64,000 bases of DNA from Caulobacterales bacterium. Lineage in GTDB: Bacteria > Pseudomonadota > Alphaproteobacteria > Caulobacterales > Caulobacteraceae. The position numbers were made by a program, and so were the translations under genes. Of this stretch, positions 25,669-34,885 are shown one piece after another. The notes below the pieces were generated by a model. That model saw only the letters and a program-made list of their open reading frames with translations. It was not told where the DNA came from and made no database searches. Position 1 is the stretch's first letter, and the number at the start of each line of letters is the position of its first letter. Location: contig JAEKKJ010000009.1 in NCBI GenBank assembly GCA_019510435.1, forward strand, positions 1 to 64,000. The letters run 5' to 3'.

Positions 25669-25696
25669 TGACAGCGCTATCTGGCAGCGCTGTCAA
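25669..25696. promoter_or_regulatory. Two adjacent LacI-type operators in a divergent promoter
   Basis: TGACAGCGCTATCT (25669-25682) and GGCAGCGCTGTCAA (25683-25696) abut each other, with AGCGCT cores 13 bp apart. They lie between the TonB receptor (minus) and the halogenase-like gene (plus), so one bound complex could control both. The second copy matches the 16789 operator most closely. Confidence 0.78.
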
Positions 25697-25739
25697 TTGT
25701 AGATTATTCAATGGGCCAAACATTCTGGGAGGAAGCAGC

Positions 25740-27284
25740 ATGGCGGCCGTGAAGCGAGTGCTGATCGTGGGCGGGGGCGCGGCGGGCTGGCTGACCGCCG
25801 CCTACCTCGCTGCAACCCTGACGCGACACCGGCGCGACATCGAGATTCGCCTCGTGGAGTCGCCGGAGATCGGCATCCTCGGCGTCGGCGAGGGGACCTT
25901 CCCCTCCATCCGCGGGACCCTGTCGGCCATCGGCCTGTCGGAGGCGGCGTTCATGCAGGGCGCCAACGCCACCTTCAAGCAGGGGGTGCTCTTCGCCAAC
26001 TGGGTGCGGCCCAAGGGCGCCGGCGGCCGGGACGCCTACTTCCATCCGTTCAACGCACCAAGCGCGCGCCCTGGCGGTCCCGAGTTGGTGCCGTACTGGG
26101 TGACCGGCGCCGCCGGGCCCGAGCGGCCGCTCGCCCAGGCCGTGACCCTGCAGGCCACGGTCGCCGAGGCGTTCCGGGGGCCCAAGCGCGCCAGCGACCC
26201 GGACTGGGTCGGGCCGATGAACTACGCCTTCCATTTCGACGCCGTCCGCTTCGCCGCCTACCTGCGCGAGGAGGCCAAGCGCCTGGGCGTGGCCCACCTG
26301 CAGGCCACGGTGGACCGGGTCGAGCTGGACGAGACCGGCGCGGTCGCCCAGGTCCACACCCGTGAGCTAGGGCCGCTCGGCGCCGACCTCTTCGTGGACT
26401 GCACCGGCTTCCGCTCGGCCCTCATCGGCGAGGCTCTCGGCGCGCCGTTCCGCGAGGTCCGCGACGTGCTGTTCGCCGACCGTGCGGTGGCGATCCAGGT
26501 CCCCTACCCGCGCCCCGATTCGCCCATCGCGCCCTACACCCTCTCCACCGCCCACGAGGCCGGCTGGACCTGGGACATCGGGCTCACGGAGCGCCGCGGC
26601 GTCGGCTACGTCTATTCCAGCGCGCATACGGACGATGGGCGCGCCGAGGCGGTGCTGCGCGACTACATCGGCCCGGCGGCCGAGCCGCTGAGCGCGCGGC
26701 AGCTGCGCTTCCGGCTGGGCTTCCGCGAGCGCCAATGGATCCGCAACTGCGTGGCGGTGGGCCTGTCCGGCGGCTTCCTGGAGCCACTGGAGTCGTCCGG
26801 CATCGGGATGATCGAGGCCGCGATCTACCTGATCGCCCACCTGTTCCCGCACGATGGCGACATGGAGCCCGTGGCGCGGCTGTTCAACAGCCAGATGACC
26901 GCCCGCTACGCCCGCATCGTCGACTTCCTGAAGATGCACTACTGCCTGAGCCAGCGGCCCGAACCGTTCTGGCGCGACAACGCCGCCGCGGCCTCGATCC
27001 CCGACTCGCTGGCCGATCAGCTGCGCATGTGGCGGGCCCGGCCCCCGCATCGGCTCGACTTCGTGGCCGACCTGGAGATGTACCCGCCGTCCAGCTGGCA
27101 GTTCGTGCTCTACGGCATGGAGTTCCAGACCGACCCGTCGGGCCTGGCGGGCGGTTTCGGCGACACCGCGACCGCGCGCTGGGAGTTCGACACCCTGGCC
27201 GACGTTTCCCGGCGGGCCCTGGCCGACCTTCCCGACCACCGCGCCCTGGTGCAGAGCAAGCACGCCGAACGGGTCGCCGCGTGA
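25740..27284 (+). CDS. Tryptophan-halogenase-family flavoprotein
   Basis: A 514-residue FAD-dependent monooxygenase-fold protein. It has the N-terminal dinucleotide motif VLIVGGGAAGWLTAAYLA, IGILGVGEGTFPS, a Lys in the position of the catalytic lysine (ATFKQGVLFANW), FVDCTGFRS, and LEPLESSGI containing the Glu of the active site. The diagnostic GWxWxIP reads GWTWDIGL here, with Pro replaced by Gly and a shifted Leu. Members in TonB/GH loci of Caulobacterales and Xanthomonadales are widespread with no shown halogenation. GGAGG precedes the ATG; its stop overlaps the next MFS gene's GTG (GTGA). Confidence 0.9.
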   Translation: MAAVKRVLIVGGGAAGWLTAAYLAATLTRHRRDIEIRLVESPEIGILGVGEGTFPSIRGTLSAIGLSEAAFMQGANATFKQGVLFANWVRPKGAGGRDAYFHPFNAPSARPGGPELVPYWVTGAAGPERPLAQAVTLQATVAEAFRGPKRASDPDWVGPMNYAFHFDAVRFAAYLREEAKRLGVAHLQATVDRVELDETGAVAQVHTRELGPLGADLFVDCTGFRSALIGEALGAPFREVRDVLFADRAVAIQVPYPRPDSPIAPYTLSTAHEAGWTWDIGLTERRGVGYVYSSAHTDDGRAEAVLRDYIGPAAEPLSARQLRFRLGFRERQWIRNCVAVGLSGGFLEPLESSGIGMIEAAIYLIAHLFPHDGDMEPVARLFNSQMTARYARIVDFLKMHYCLSQRPEPFWRDNAAAASIPDSLADQLRMWRARPPHRLDFVADLEMYPPSSWQFVLYGMEFQTDPSGLAGGFGDTATARWEFDTLADVSRRALADLPDHRALVQSKHAERVAA

Positions 27285-28825
27285 GCGGCCCGGCGCCGGG
27301 CCGCCGGTACGCGGCCTTGGCGTTCTGGTTCGGCTGCGGTGCGGTGACGGCGGGCGCCCTCCTGCACCTGCCCATGTTCCTGATGGCTCGCCACAACGGC
27401 TATCTGCTGGCGGGCATGCCGATGGACGCCGGGATGCTGTGGGGCATGGCGCTGATCGTGCTCGGCGTCGGGGCCGCGGGCTACGGCCTGCTGCCGGCGG
27501 CGCGGGAGCCCATCGCGCCTGTCACCGCCCGCCCGTCGGAGGACGCGCCGCTCAACCGCGCCCACCTGCTGCTGATGGCCGTGCTGGTGGCGGCCCTGGT
27601 GGTGGACGTGATGAAGCCGGCCAGCCTCGGCTTCGTCCTGCCCGGGATGCGCGCGGAATATGGCCTGTCGAAATCGATGGCCGCCTGGCTGCCGTTCTCC
27701 GCCCTGAGCGGCACCTTCGCCGGCTCGCTGGCCTGGGGGATGCTGGCGGACCTCTATGGGCGACGCGCCTCCATCCTGCTGTCCACCATCCTCTTCGTCG
27801 GCACCTCGATCTGCGGGGCCATGCCCTCCTTCGCCTGGAACGCCGGCATGTGCTTCCTGATGGGCGCGGCCGCCGGCGGGCTGCTGCCGGTGGTCTATGC
27901 CCTGCTCGCCGAGACCATGCCGGCGCGGCACCGGGGCTGGGCCCTGGTCCTGGTGGGCGGCCTGGGCGCGGCGGGCGGCTACGTGGCGGCCAGCGCCGGC
28001 TCGGCCCTGCTGCAGCCGCTGTTCGGCTGGCGGATCATGTGGTTCCTGAACGTCCCGACCGGGCTGCTCCTGGTGCTGCTGAGCGGCCTGATCCCCGAGT
28101 CGCCGCGCTTCATGATCGCCGCGGGCCGGATCGAGGCCGCGCGAGCCGTCCTGGCGCGCTTTGGCGCGGCCCTGATCGTCGAGGCGCCGCGCGCGGCCGC
28201 CCCGGCCCCGCGGATGTCGGGCGCCCTGGGCGTCGCCCTCACCGCCGCGGGGTTGGCGTGGGGACTGATCACCTTCGGCGTCCTGCTGTGGCTTCCCGCG
28301 GAGCTGGTGGCCGCCGGCCATCCGATCGCGGCCACCAGCCGCCTCCTGGCCCAGTCGGCCCTGCTGGCCCTGCCCGCCTCCGCGGTCTCGGCCGTGCTCT
28401 ACGCCCGGTGGCAGGCGAAGGGGACGCTGCTGGCCGCCCTGGCGGTGACGGCGGCGGGTCTGGCCGGCCTGGCGCTGCTGGGGCCCGAGACCGCGCCGAT
28501 CCTCCTCGCCGCCGCGATCCTGGTGGGCAGCAACAGCCTGCTCGCGACCCTCCTGCCCTATACGGCCGAGCTCTTCCCGGCGGCGATGCGCGGCCGCGCC
28601 ACCGGCTGGGTCTCCGGCGCGACCAAGTCCGGCGGCATCCTGGCCCAGGGCTTCGGGCTCGCGGGCGTGCTGCCGGCGATCGCCCCGGCGGCAGGCCTCG
28701 TCGCCCTGCTGCTGGCTGGCGCAGGGGTGCTCATCTGGCGCTTCGGGGCGGAAACCCGCGGCCGGCGGCTGGAGGATCTTGAATCCGGGGCCGTCCTCGA
28801 GGCCGCAGCCATCGCGGCGGAGTAA
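27281..28825 (+). CDS. MFS transporter, sugar-porter-like
   Basis: A 514-residue inner-membrane carrier beginning at a GTG that overlaps the halogenase stop (GTGA), hence coupled. It has two extra N-terminal helices (ALAFWFGCGAVTAGALLHLP; MLWGMALIVLGVGAAGYGLLP), then a 12-helix MFS core with LADLYGRRASI between helices 2 and 3 and PESPRFMIAAGR after helix 6, the latter typical of the sugar-porter family. The long alternative frame upstream overlaps the halogenase and is not coding. It is probably part of the LacI-controlled glucoside regulon (inferred from operon position). Confidence 0.85.
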   Translation: MSGPAPGRRYAALAFWFGCGAVTAGALLHLPMFLMARHNGYLLAGMPMDAGMLWGMALIVLGVGAAGYGLLPAAREPIAPVTARPSEDAPLNRAHLLLMAVLVAALVVDVMKPASLGFVLPGMRAEYGLSKSMAAWLPFSALSGTFAGSLAWGMLADLYGRRASILLSTILFVGTSICGAMPSFAWNAGMCFLMGAAAGGLLPVVYALLAETMPARHRGWALVLVGGLGAAGGYVAASAGSALLQPLFGWRIMWFLNVPTGLLLVLLSGLIPESPRFMIAAGRIEAARAVLARFGAALIVEAPRAAAPAPRMSGALGVALTAAGLAWGLITFGVLLWLPAELVAAGHPIAATSRLLAQSALLALPASAVSAVLYARWQAKGTLLAALAVTAAGLAGLALLGPETAPILLAAAILVGSNSLLATLLPYTAELFPAAMRGRATGWVSGATKSGGILAQGFGLAGVLPAIAPAAGLVALLLAGAGVLIWRFGAETRGRRLEDLESGAVLEAAAIAAE

Positions 28826-28849
28826 CGCTCGCCGCCAAGGGCCTGGCGG

Positions 28850-29233
28850 TCAGCGCCCCGCGGGCTGGAACAGCTCCAGGACATTGCCCGAGGGATCCTC
28901 GGCCAGGATCTGCGATCCGCCCGGCCCAGAGAGGATATCGTTGCGGAACTGGACGCCCTCGTCGCGCAGGCGCGCCACCTCCGCGGCGAGGTCGCCCATC
29001 ACCAGCTGCAGGCGGTTCCAGCCGCCCGGCTCGGGCTGCCGGCCGTCGGGCATCGGTCTTCCCGCCGAGCTGGTCCGGCCGCTCAGCAGGATGCGGATCG
29101 GCCCGCGCTCCACCGAAGCGAAGGCCGGCGCGGCGTTGAGCTGCACGGCGAACCCGAAATGGCCGACGTACCAGTCGACCGCGGCCTGCACGTCGCTGAC
29201 CATGTACCGTACGTTCACGGAGCTCTCGCTCAT
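28850..29233 (-). CDS. VOC-superfamily (glyoxalase/bleomycin resistance-like) protein
   Basis: A 127-residue single VOC-fold protein. VRYMVSDVQAAVDWYVGHFGF opens a typical first beta-alpha-beta-beta-beta module, and LAEDPSGNVLELFQPA closes the second, with the Glu that often binds metal. No substrate can be assigned. It is encoded 21 nt after the TetR gene in the same direction, so it is probably in the same operon and under that repressor. Confidence 0.82.
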   Translation of the reverse strand: MSESSVNVRYMVSDVQAAVDWYVGHFGFAVQLNAAPAFASVERGPIRILLSGRTSSAGRPMPDGRQPEPGGWNRLQLVMGDLAAEVARLRDEGVQFRNDILSGPGGSQILAEDPSGNVLELFQPAGR

Positions 29234-29254
29234 GGTGGGCCTCCTTCGGGCGGT

Positions 29255-29827
29255 TCAGGGCGCGAGCGTGCGCCGGAGCAGGGTCTGCAGCGCCGCCAGT
29301 ATGGCCGCGCGGTCGCCGCCGCTTGCGACGGCATGGGCGGCCTCGTCGACGGCGGCGAACAGCAGGCGGGCCGTAGGATCCGGATCCACCGGCGCGAAAG
29401 CCCCCGCTTCCTGGCCGGCCCGGATCACCGCGGCGATCCGCAGGACCCCGTTGTGCGCCAGTGGCCGGCGCTCGGCGAAGTCGGAATGGAACAGGGCCTC
29501 GCCGATCCCGCGCCGCGAAAGGGTGAAGTCCACAAATGCGCAGGCTTGCGAGGCGACCAGGCCCGGCCAGTCGATCGGACCCTCAACTTCCGTCGGCAGC
29601 GGATAGGCCGTGTCGAACTCGGTCACCAGGCGGTCGCGCAGGGTCTCCAGCAGGTCGTCCCAGGTCGGGAAGTAGAGAAAGAAGGTGCCCTTCGCGACGC
29701 CCGCCTCGCGCACCACGTCTTCCACCCGCACCTGGCTCCCGTGCGCCTGCAGCAGCCGCTCGGCGGCCTGCACGATCTCCAGCTTCCGCGCCTCGGGCTG
29801 GAGGCGCCGCCGCGCGGGCTTGCCCAT
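29255..29827 (-). CDS. TetR-family transcriptional regulator
   Basis: A 190-residue repressor with an N-terminal TetR HTH (ILEIVQAAERLLQ-like helix 1, VEDVVREAGVAKGTFFLYFP) and a C-terminal ligand-binding helical domain ending in LLRRTLAP. The ATG at 29827 (MGKPARRRL) has AGGAGAAGG before it; an upstream ATG at 29887 would place the operators inside the gene. Two palindromes immediately upstream suggest autoregulation and control of the divergent MFS gene. Confidence 0.9.
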   Translation of the reverse strand: MGKPARRRLQPEARKLEIVQAAERLLQAHGSQVRVEDVVREAGVAKGTFFLYFPTWDDLLETLRDRLVTEFDTAYPLPTEVEGPIDWPGLVASQACAFVDFTLSRRGIGEALFHSDFAERRPLAHNGVLRIAAVIRAGQEAGAFAPVDPDPTARLLFAAVDEAAHAVASGGDRAAILAALQTLLRRTLAP

Positions 29828-29841
29828 CGAGCCTTCTCCTG

Positions 29842-29878
29842 ATGACCAAGGGTCATTAGCTACTGACCAACGGTCAGT
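29842..29878. promoter_or_regulatory. Paired TetR-type palindromic operators
   Basis: ATGACCAAGGGTCAT (29842-29856) and ACTGACCAACGGTCAGT (29862-29878) are perfect inverted repeats with the same TGACC/GGTCA half-sites around a 3-bp spacer. Their centres are 21 bp apart, two helical turns. They lie between the TetR gene and the divergent MFS gene. Confidence 0.82.
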
Positions 29879-29998
29879 GTCAAGCACCCATCGGGTTCAT
29901 CGGCGCCTCGGATGCGAACACTCAGGTCCAGCCGGGCGCGCGACCTTTCACGCGCCGGCGGCTTGGCCCCCGTCACGACTCGCCGGTCTCATCCCGCG

Positions 29999-31252
29999 AT
30001 GGGCCACCCCTATTCGGAGCTGCTGAAGGACCGCCCGCTGCGCCTGCTCTGGGGCGGCCTGACGCTGTCGGCCATCGGCAGCGAGTTTTACCGCGTGGGC
30101 GCGATCTGGCTGGCGGTGAAGATCGCCGGCGCCAATTCCGCCTTGATGATCACGGCCCAGGCCGGCGCCATGCTGGCTGTAAGCCTGCTTGCGGGCCCGG
30201 TGATCGAGACTCTGCCGCGGCGCGCATTCCTGATCTGGGGCGAGATCCTTTCGGCGCTTGTCGCCGGCGGCATCGTCCTCGCCGGCCTGGCGCATGGGCT
30301 GAGCTTTGCGCATCTGGTCGCCGCGGGGGTGACGCTGGGGGCGATCTCCGCAATGTCGCGGCCCGTGTTCCTCTCGAGCCTGCCGACTCTCGTGCCCGGC
30401 AAGGTGCGGGAAGCGAACGGGCTCTTCGATTCCAGTATGAGGATCGCCCAGGCTGGCGGCCCCTTCCTGGTCTCGCTTGCGCTCAAGGCGGTCCCGCCGA
30501 TCCATCTCCTGACGGTCAACGCGGTCACCTTCCTCGCCTCGGCGGCTTCGCTGGCATGGCTTCGGCGCCCCCTCGACGGCGCCGGCCCGGGCCCGGTCGG
30601 TGCGGCCAGCGTGCTGCGCCGCCTTGGGCGGGGCCTGATCGCAGCAAACGGTGTCCCGGGCGTCCGCAGCGTCCTGGTCGCGACCGGTGTCCGCGGCGGC
30701 GCCTATGCGCTCGGCTATGGCGTGGCGCTGCCGCTGCTTTTCGCAGGCGCTCACGCGGGCCTGCCGGGGCTGGCCGTGGTGCTGGGTGTCGGCGCCACAA
30801 CGGAGACCCTCTCCACGCCGCTGCTCGTCCTGACCCAGCCGCGCCGGCCGCTCCGCCGCCTGTTCGAAGGCTACATGATCATTGGGCTGAGCCTGGCGGC
30901 AATGGGCCTGGCGGCCGCCCTGCTGGCCGGTGCGCCATCCATTTGGCTGGTGGCGGTGCTCTCGGCCACGGCAGCCATGATCGGCTTCGGCAACAGCGTC
31001 GCCACACTGCAGCTGACAAGCTTTCTCGCAAGCCGGCTGGACGGCGACGACTATGCCGCCGTCCTGCGCCTCCGCTACGTCGTGATCATCGGCTCGATGA
31101 TGCTCGCCACCGCCGCCGGCCCCGCCTTGCTTTCGCGCCTGGGCCCCGCGTGGACCATCCTCCTGTGCGGCCTGGCTGCGCTCGCCGCGGCCGGTCCGGC
31201 CCTCCTCGCGCGAACCACCGCCATGTACGGGCCGGGATTCACGGTTCGCTGA
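29999..31252 (+). CDS. MFS exporter, EntS-like
   Basis: A 417-residue inner-membrane protein with about 12 helices. LLWGGLTLSAIGSEFYRVGAIWLAV at the first helix and RPVFLSSLPTLVPG (positions ~120-135) match the MFS group including enterobactin exporter EntS and many drug exporters. The ATG at 29999 (MGHPYSELLKDRPLR) aligns with family starts; the in-frame ATG 87 nt upstream adds a low-complexity Arg-rich tail. The TetR palindromes lie about 120-157 nt before it, so it is probably the efflux target of that repressor. Confidence 0.85.
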   Translation: MGHPYSELLKDRPLRLLWGGLTLSAIGSEFYRVGAIWLAVKIAGANSALMITAQAGAMLAVSLLAGPVIETLPRRAFLIWGEILSALVAGGIVLAGLAHGLSFAHLVAAGVTLGAISAMSRPVFLSSLPTLVPGKVREANGLFDSSMRIAQAGGPFLVSLALKAVPPIHLLTVNAVTFLASAASLAWLRRPLDGAGPGPVGAASVLRRLGRGLIAANGVPGVRSVLVATGVRGGAYALGYGVALPLLFAGAHAGLPGLAVVLGVGATTETLSTPLLVLTQPRRPLRRLFEGYMIIGLSLAAMGLAAALLAGAPSIWLVAVLSATAAMIGFGNSVATLQLTSFLASRLDGDDYAAVLRLRYVVIIGSMMLATAAGPALLSRLGPAWTILLCGLAALAAAGPALLARTTAMYGPGFTVR

Positions 31253-31271
31253 GGCTCAGGCGGCTATTCGG

Positions 31272-31360
31272 TGGTGCGGGCGGTCGGGGTCGAACCGACA
31301 CGGGCCTTGCGGCCCTACGGATTTTAAGTCCGTTGCGTCTACCAATTCCGCCACGCCCGC
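31272..31360 (-). tRNA. tRNA-Leu (anticodon UAA), CCA encoded
   Basis: Read on the minus strand, a 7-bp acceptor stem GCGGGCG/CGCCCGC closes an 86-nt class II tRNA with discriminator A and an encoded CCA. The anticodon loop reads ACTTAAAAT, giving UAA. A long variable arm (GGGCCGCAAGGCCC) and GGTTCGACCCC T-arm support leucine identity. It lies in the 252-nt gap between an MFS gene and sodB. Confidence 0.97.
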
Positions 31361-31504
31361 GCGATTCCGGTTTACGAGCCCCCGCCGCGCCGCGCCAGCG
31401 GTCGCGTTATCTGCCCGCCGCCCGGAACGCAGGCCCGTGACCCGCGGTTGGAAGGGCGCGCCGCCCGTTGCGCGGCCGCGCTCTCTCCAGATCGCGAGGT
31501 TCCC

Positions 31505-32188
31505 ATGTTCGTGCTCCCCGAGCTTCCCTACGGCTACGACGCGCTCGCCCCCTACCTGTCGTCGGACACCCTGCACACCCACCACGACAAGCACCACAAG
31601 GCCTATGTGGAGAAGACCAACGAGCTGGCGGCGAAGGCGGGGCTCTCGGGGCGGCCGCTGGAGGACGTGGTCCGCGAGGCGCACCGCCAGGGCGACAAGA
31701 AGCTGTTCAACAACGCCGCCCAGGCCTGGAACCACGCCTTCTTCTGGCTCTCCATGCGCCCGGCGGGCGGCGGCCAGCCCGGCGGGGACCTGGCCGCCGC
31801 GATCCAGCATTTCGGCGGCCTGCAGGCGCTGAAGGACGCCTTCGTCGAGGAAGGCGTCGGCCACTTCGCCTCCGGCTGGGCCTGGCTGGTCACGGGCTCG
31901 GAGGGCCTGAAGGTGATCTCGACCCACGACGCGGAAGACACCCTGGTGCGCGAGGGCCTCTTCCCGCTCCTGGTCTGCGACCTGTGGGAACACGCCTACT
32001 ACCTGGACTACAAGAACGACCGGAAGGCGTTCCTGCAGCGCTGGTTCGAGAACGTCGCCAATTGGGACTTCGCCGCCGCCCAGCTGGCCGCGGCCAACGG
32101 CCAGGGGCAGGCGTTCCGCTATCCGCAGCCGTCCAGTGACAGCGACCGAGGCGCGCCGACCCCGCAGCCGACCCAGCCGCACGCCTAG
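31505..32188 (+). CDS. sodB: Iron superoxide dismutase
   Basis: A 227-residue Fe/Mn-family SOD that dismutates superoxide in the cytosol. The metal ligands are visible: His in HTHHDKHHKAYV, His in AAQAWNHAFFW, and Asp/His in LVCDLWEHAYYLDY. Gln immediately before the AWNH block (NNAAQ) is the arrangement of the Fe-type enzymes. The C-terminus has a non-conserved Ser/Pro/Gln-rich tail (after FRYPQP) that lengthens it by about 25 residues. The start MFVLPELPYGYDAL matches the family N-terminus. Confidence 0.94.
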   Translation: MFVLPELPYGYDALAPYLSSDTLHTHHDKHHKAYVEKTNELAAKAGLSGRPLEDVVREAHRQGDKKLFNNAAQAWNHAFFWLSMRPAGGGQPGGDLAAAIQHFGGLQALKDAFVEEGVGHFASGWAWLVTGSEGLKVISTHDAEDTLVREGLFPLLVCDLWEHAYYLDYKNDRKAFLQRWFENVANWDFAAAQLAAANGQGQAFRYPQPSSDSDRGAPTPQPTQPHA

Positions 32189-32213
32189 GTCAGAAGACCC
32201 GGTCAGAAAACCC
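32188..32213. repeat. 13-bp tandem duplication at converging gene ends
   Basis: GGTCAGAAGACCC is followed directly by GGTCAGAAAACCC (12/13). The first copy starts on the last base of the sodB stop codon, and the second contains TCA, the reverse complement of the downstream gene's TGA. Confidence 0.75.
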
Positions 32214-32781
32214 GGCGGCTCCAGTAGTCCGACCGGCGGCCGTCGCGGTAGCAGGCGCGTTCGTGGCGGTTGCACCGCACCCCGTCGGCCGGGCTGAACC
32301 AGTCGTCGTGGTGCTTGTCCTTGGAGGCCAGGGCGGCGCCCAGGATCGCCGCGCCGATCACCGCCCCGGCGATGGCCGCGCCGTTGTCCTTGTCGCCGCG
32401 GTCCCGGTTGTTGTCGCCGCGCTCGGCCTCCACGAAGCGCACGTCGCGGACGTCCAGCGCGTAGGTGGCGCCGGTGCGGCCGTTGAAGGTGCAGCCGAAC
32501 GCGAAGCTGGAGATGCGACCGTCACGGCCGTCGAACTCTCCGCGCCCCTTGACGATGGTCTCGGCGTAGGACGGCCCGGCCCGCAGGGCGCGGTCGTAGA
32601 AGCGCACGTCGCGCGCCTCGGGGAAGCGGGCGCGGACCTCGCCCTGGACCGCCGAGGAGCAGGCCTCCGCCGCGTCGCTATCCCGGTCGCGGTCATAGCG
32701 CGCCGGCTGGGCCGAGGCGGCCACCGGCGCCAGGCTCTGGACCGCAAGGGCGGCGACGAGGGCAAGCTTCAGCGAGCGCAT
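32203..32781 (-). CDS. Exported hypothetical protein with glycine-zipper-like helix
   Basis: A 192-residue protein of unknown function. GGAGG precedes the ATG of [25 protein letters not shown], a clear signal peptide. A mature domain with two cysteines ([25 protein letters not shown]...[24 protein letters not shown]) is followed by an Asp/Arg/Asn-rich linker, a glycine/alanine helix [18 protein letters not shown] resembling glycine-zipper segments, and a C-terminal Cys pair (RCNRHERAC). It is probably periplasmic or envelope-associated. It converges on sodB. Confidence 0.75.
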   Translation of the reverse strand: MRSLKLALVAALAVQSLAPVAASAQPARYDRDRDSDAAEACSSAVQGEVRARFPEARDVRFYDRALRAGPSYAETIVKGRGEFDGRDGRISSFAFGCTFNGRTGATYALDVRDVRFVEAERGDNNRDRGDKDNGAAIAGAVIGAAILGAALASKDKHHDDWFSPADGVRCNRHERACYRDGRRSDYWSRRVF

Positions 32782-32902
32782 GGGGACCCCTCCAGGTGGC
32801 AAGCTGGGCCATAGTGGACGCGCCACGGCCATGCCGGCAACCCACGCCGTGGTGGGCGCGCCCTTGACCGACGCCGTGTCCGGCGGGCAAGGCCTGGGCG
32901 CG

Positions 32903-33745
32903 ATGATCCTGACCCTCTCCTGCGACGACCAGCCCGGCATCGTGGCTCGCGTCTCGGCCCTGCTCTTCGAGCGCGGCGCCAACATCCTCGACGCCCAGCA
33001 GTACGACGACCAGGAGACCGGCCGCTTCTTCATGCGCGTGGTCTTCGATCCCGGCGCGGCCGACGTCGAGGCCTGGCGCGAACACATCGCCCCGCTGGCC
33101 GCCGACTACGCCATGACCTGGTCCCTGCGCGGCCGCCGCGAGCGCCGCCGGGTGATGATCCTGGCCTCGCAGACCGACCACTGCCTGTCCGACCTCATCT
33201 GGCGCTGGCGGCAGGGCGAGCTGGCCATGGACATCTCCGCGGTGGTCTCCAACCACCCCGCCTCCACCTTCCCCCACACCGACCTGCAGGGCGTGGCCTT
33301 CCACCACCTGCCGGTGACGCCGGAGACCAAGGCGGCGCAGGAGGCCGAACTCTGGCGGCTGATCGAGGGCACTGGCACCGAACTGGTGGTGCTCGCGCGC
33401 TACATGCAGGTGCTGTCGGCGGAGCTCGCGGGAAAGCTGGAAGGCCGTTGCATCAACATCCACCACTCGTTCCTGCCGGGCTTCAAGGGCGCGCGGCCCT
33501 ATCACCAGGCCCATGCCCGCGGCGTGAAGGTGATCGGCGCCACCGCCCACTACGTCACCGGCGACCTCGACGAGGGGCCGATCATCGAGCAGGACGTGGA
33601 GCGCATCAGCCACCGCGACACGCCGGCGGCCCTGATCCGCAAGGGCCGCGACATCGAGCGCCGGGTGCTGGCTCGCGCCGTCCGCTGGCGGCTGGAGGAC
33701 CGGGTGCTGCTGAACGGCCGCAAGACCGTCGTCTTCACGGACTGA
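32903..33745 (+). CDS. purU: Formyltetrahydrofolate deformylase
   Basis: A 280-residue cytosolic enzyme hydrolysing 10-formyl-THF to THF and formate, balancing one-carbon pools and supplying formate for purine synthesis. An N-terminal ACT domain ([27 protein letters not shown]) precedes a formyltransferase domain with [17 protein letters not shown] and the catalytic Asp in [15 protein letters not shown]. Length equals E. coli PurU when started at MILTLSC; in-frame starts up to 123 nt upstream exist but add non-conserved residues. Confidence 0.94.
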   Translation: MILTLSCDDQPGIVARVSALLFERGANILDAQQYDDQETGRFFMRVVFDPGAADVEAWREHIAPLAADYAMTWSLRGRRERRRVMILASQTDHCLSDLIWRWRQGELAMDISAVVSNHPASTFPHTDLQGVAFHHLPVTPETKAAQEAELWRLIEGTGTELVVLARYMQVLSAELAGKLEGRCINIHHSFLPGFKGARPYHQAHARGVKVIGATAHYVTGDLDEGPIIEQDVERISHRDTPAALIRKGRDIERRVLARAVRWRLEDRVLLNGRKTVVFTD

Positions 33746-33772
33746 GGGCCGGCCCTTGACGCGCCTCGCCCC

Positions 33773-34828
33773 ATGACCCGCCTGGCCCTGGTGATGATCG
33801 CGAAGGACGAGGCCCGCGGCATCGGCCGGGCGCTGGAGAGCGCCCGCGCCCACGTGGACCGGATGATCGTGCTGGACACCGGCTCCAGCGACGCGACCCG
33901 CGAGATCGCCGCGGCCGCCGGCGCTGAGGTAGGCGGGTTCGCCTGGGCCGACGACTTCGCCGCCGCGCGCAACGCCGCCCTCGCGCTCTCCGACGCGGCC
34001 TGGAACCTGGTGCTGGACGCCGACGAGTGGATCGCCGGCGGCGCGGCGGCGCTGAAGACCCTCCCCGCGGCCGGCGGCGACGCCATCGGCGTGGTGCGCC
34101 TGGAGAACGCCGTCGACCCGTCCACCGGCGAGGGCGGCGGGGCGGTCTGGCTGCCGCGGGTCCTGCCCCGCGGCGTCCGCTACGAGGGCCGGGTGCACGA
34201 GCAGCCGGTCGGCGCGGCCCGCCAGCAGCGCCTGGGCCTCGTGCTGGGGCACGACGGCTATCTCCCCGAGAACCTCGCCCGCAAGGCCGACCGCAACGAG
34301 CAGCTGCTGATGGCCGAGCTGCAGGCGGCGCCGGACGACGCCTACCTGTGGTTCCAGCTGGCCAAGGAGCACCAGGTGCGCGCCCGCCCGCCCCAGGCGG
34401 CGATCTGCTTCGCCGAGGCCCTGCGCCTGGCGCCGCCCGACGCGCCCTATCGCCATCCGCTGGTGGTGCGCGGCCTGAACGCCCTGAAGGCCGCCGGCCG
34501 GCTGGACGACGCCCTGGCCCTGGCCGGCGCCGAGATCGGCAACTGGCAGGGCTCGCCCGATTTCTTCTTCGCCCTCGGCGACCTCTACCTGGAGTGCGCC
34601 AGCCAGGCCCCCGACCGCGCCGCCACCGACTTCCTGCCCATCGTCGAGTCCGCCTGGAAGCGCTGCCTGGAGATCGGCGAGCAGCCGGGCCTGGAAGGCG
34701 CCGTCGCCGGCCGCGGCGGCCACATGGCGGCCCACAACCTGGCGGTCTTCTACGAGACCCTGGGCCAGCCCACCGAAGCCGCCCGCTACCAGGCCCTGGC
34801 CCGCAAGCTGGCGCGCAGGGGGCGCTGA
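33773..34828 (+). CDS. Family 2 glycosyltransferase with TPR-like C-terminus
   Basis: A 351-residue protein. The N-terminal GT2 domain begins [20 protein letters not shown] and includes [14 protein letters not shown] and the DxD-type LVLDADEWI, which bind nucleotide sugar and metal. After residue ~190, helical repeats ([57 protein letters not shown]) look like TPRs. Such SPBc2-type glycosyltransferases modify surface polymers or proteins; acceptor unknown. It lies 27 nt after purU in the same direction. Confidence 0.87.
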   Translation: MTRLALVMIAKDEARGIGRALESARAHVDRMIVLDTGSSDATREIAAAAGAEVGGFAWADDFAAARNAALALSDAAWNLVLDADEWIAGGAAALKTLPAAGGDAIGVVRLENAVDPSTGEGGGAVWLPRVLPRGVRYEGRVHEQPVGAARQQRLGLVLGHDGYLPENLARKADRNEQLLMAELQAAPDDAYLWFQLAKEHQVRARPPQAAICFAEALRLAPPDAPYRHPLVVRGLNALKAAGRLDDALALAGAEIGNWQGSPDFFFALGDLYLECASQAPDRAATDFLPIVESAWKRCLEIGEQPGLEGAVAGRGGHMAAHNLAVFYETLGQPTEAARYQALARKLARRGR

Positions 34829-34885
34829 GCGCAGAGCGCAGAGTGCGCTTCCTGGACGCGATCCCTGCGACCTAGGCGCCGGACG

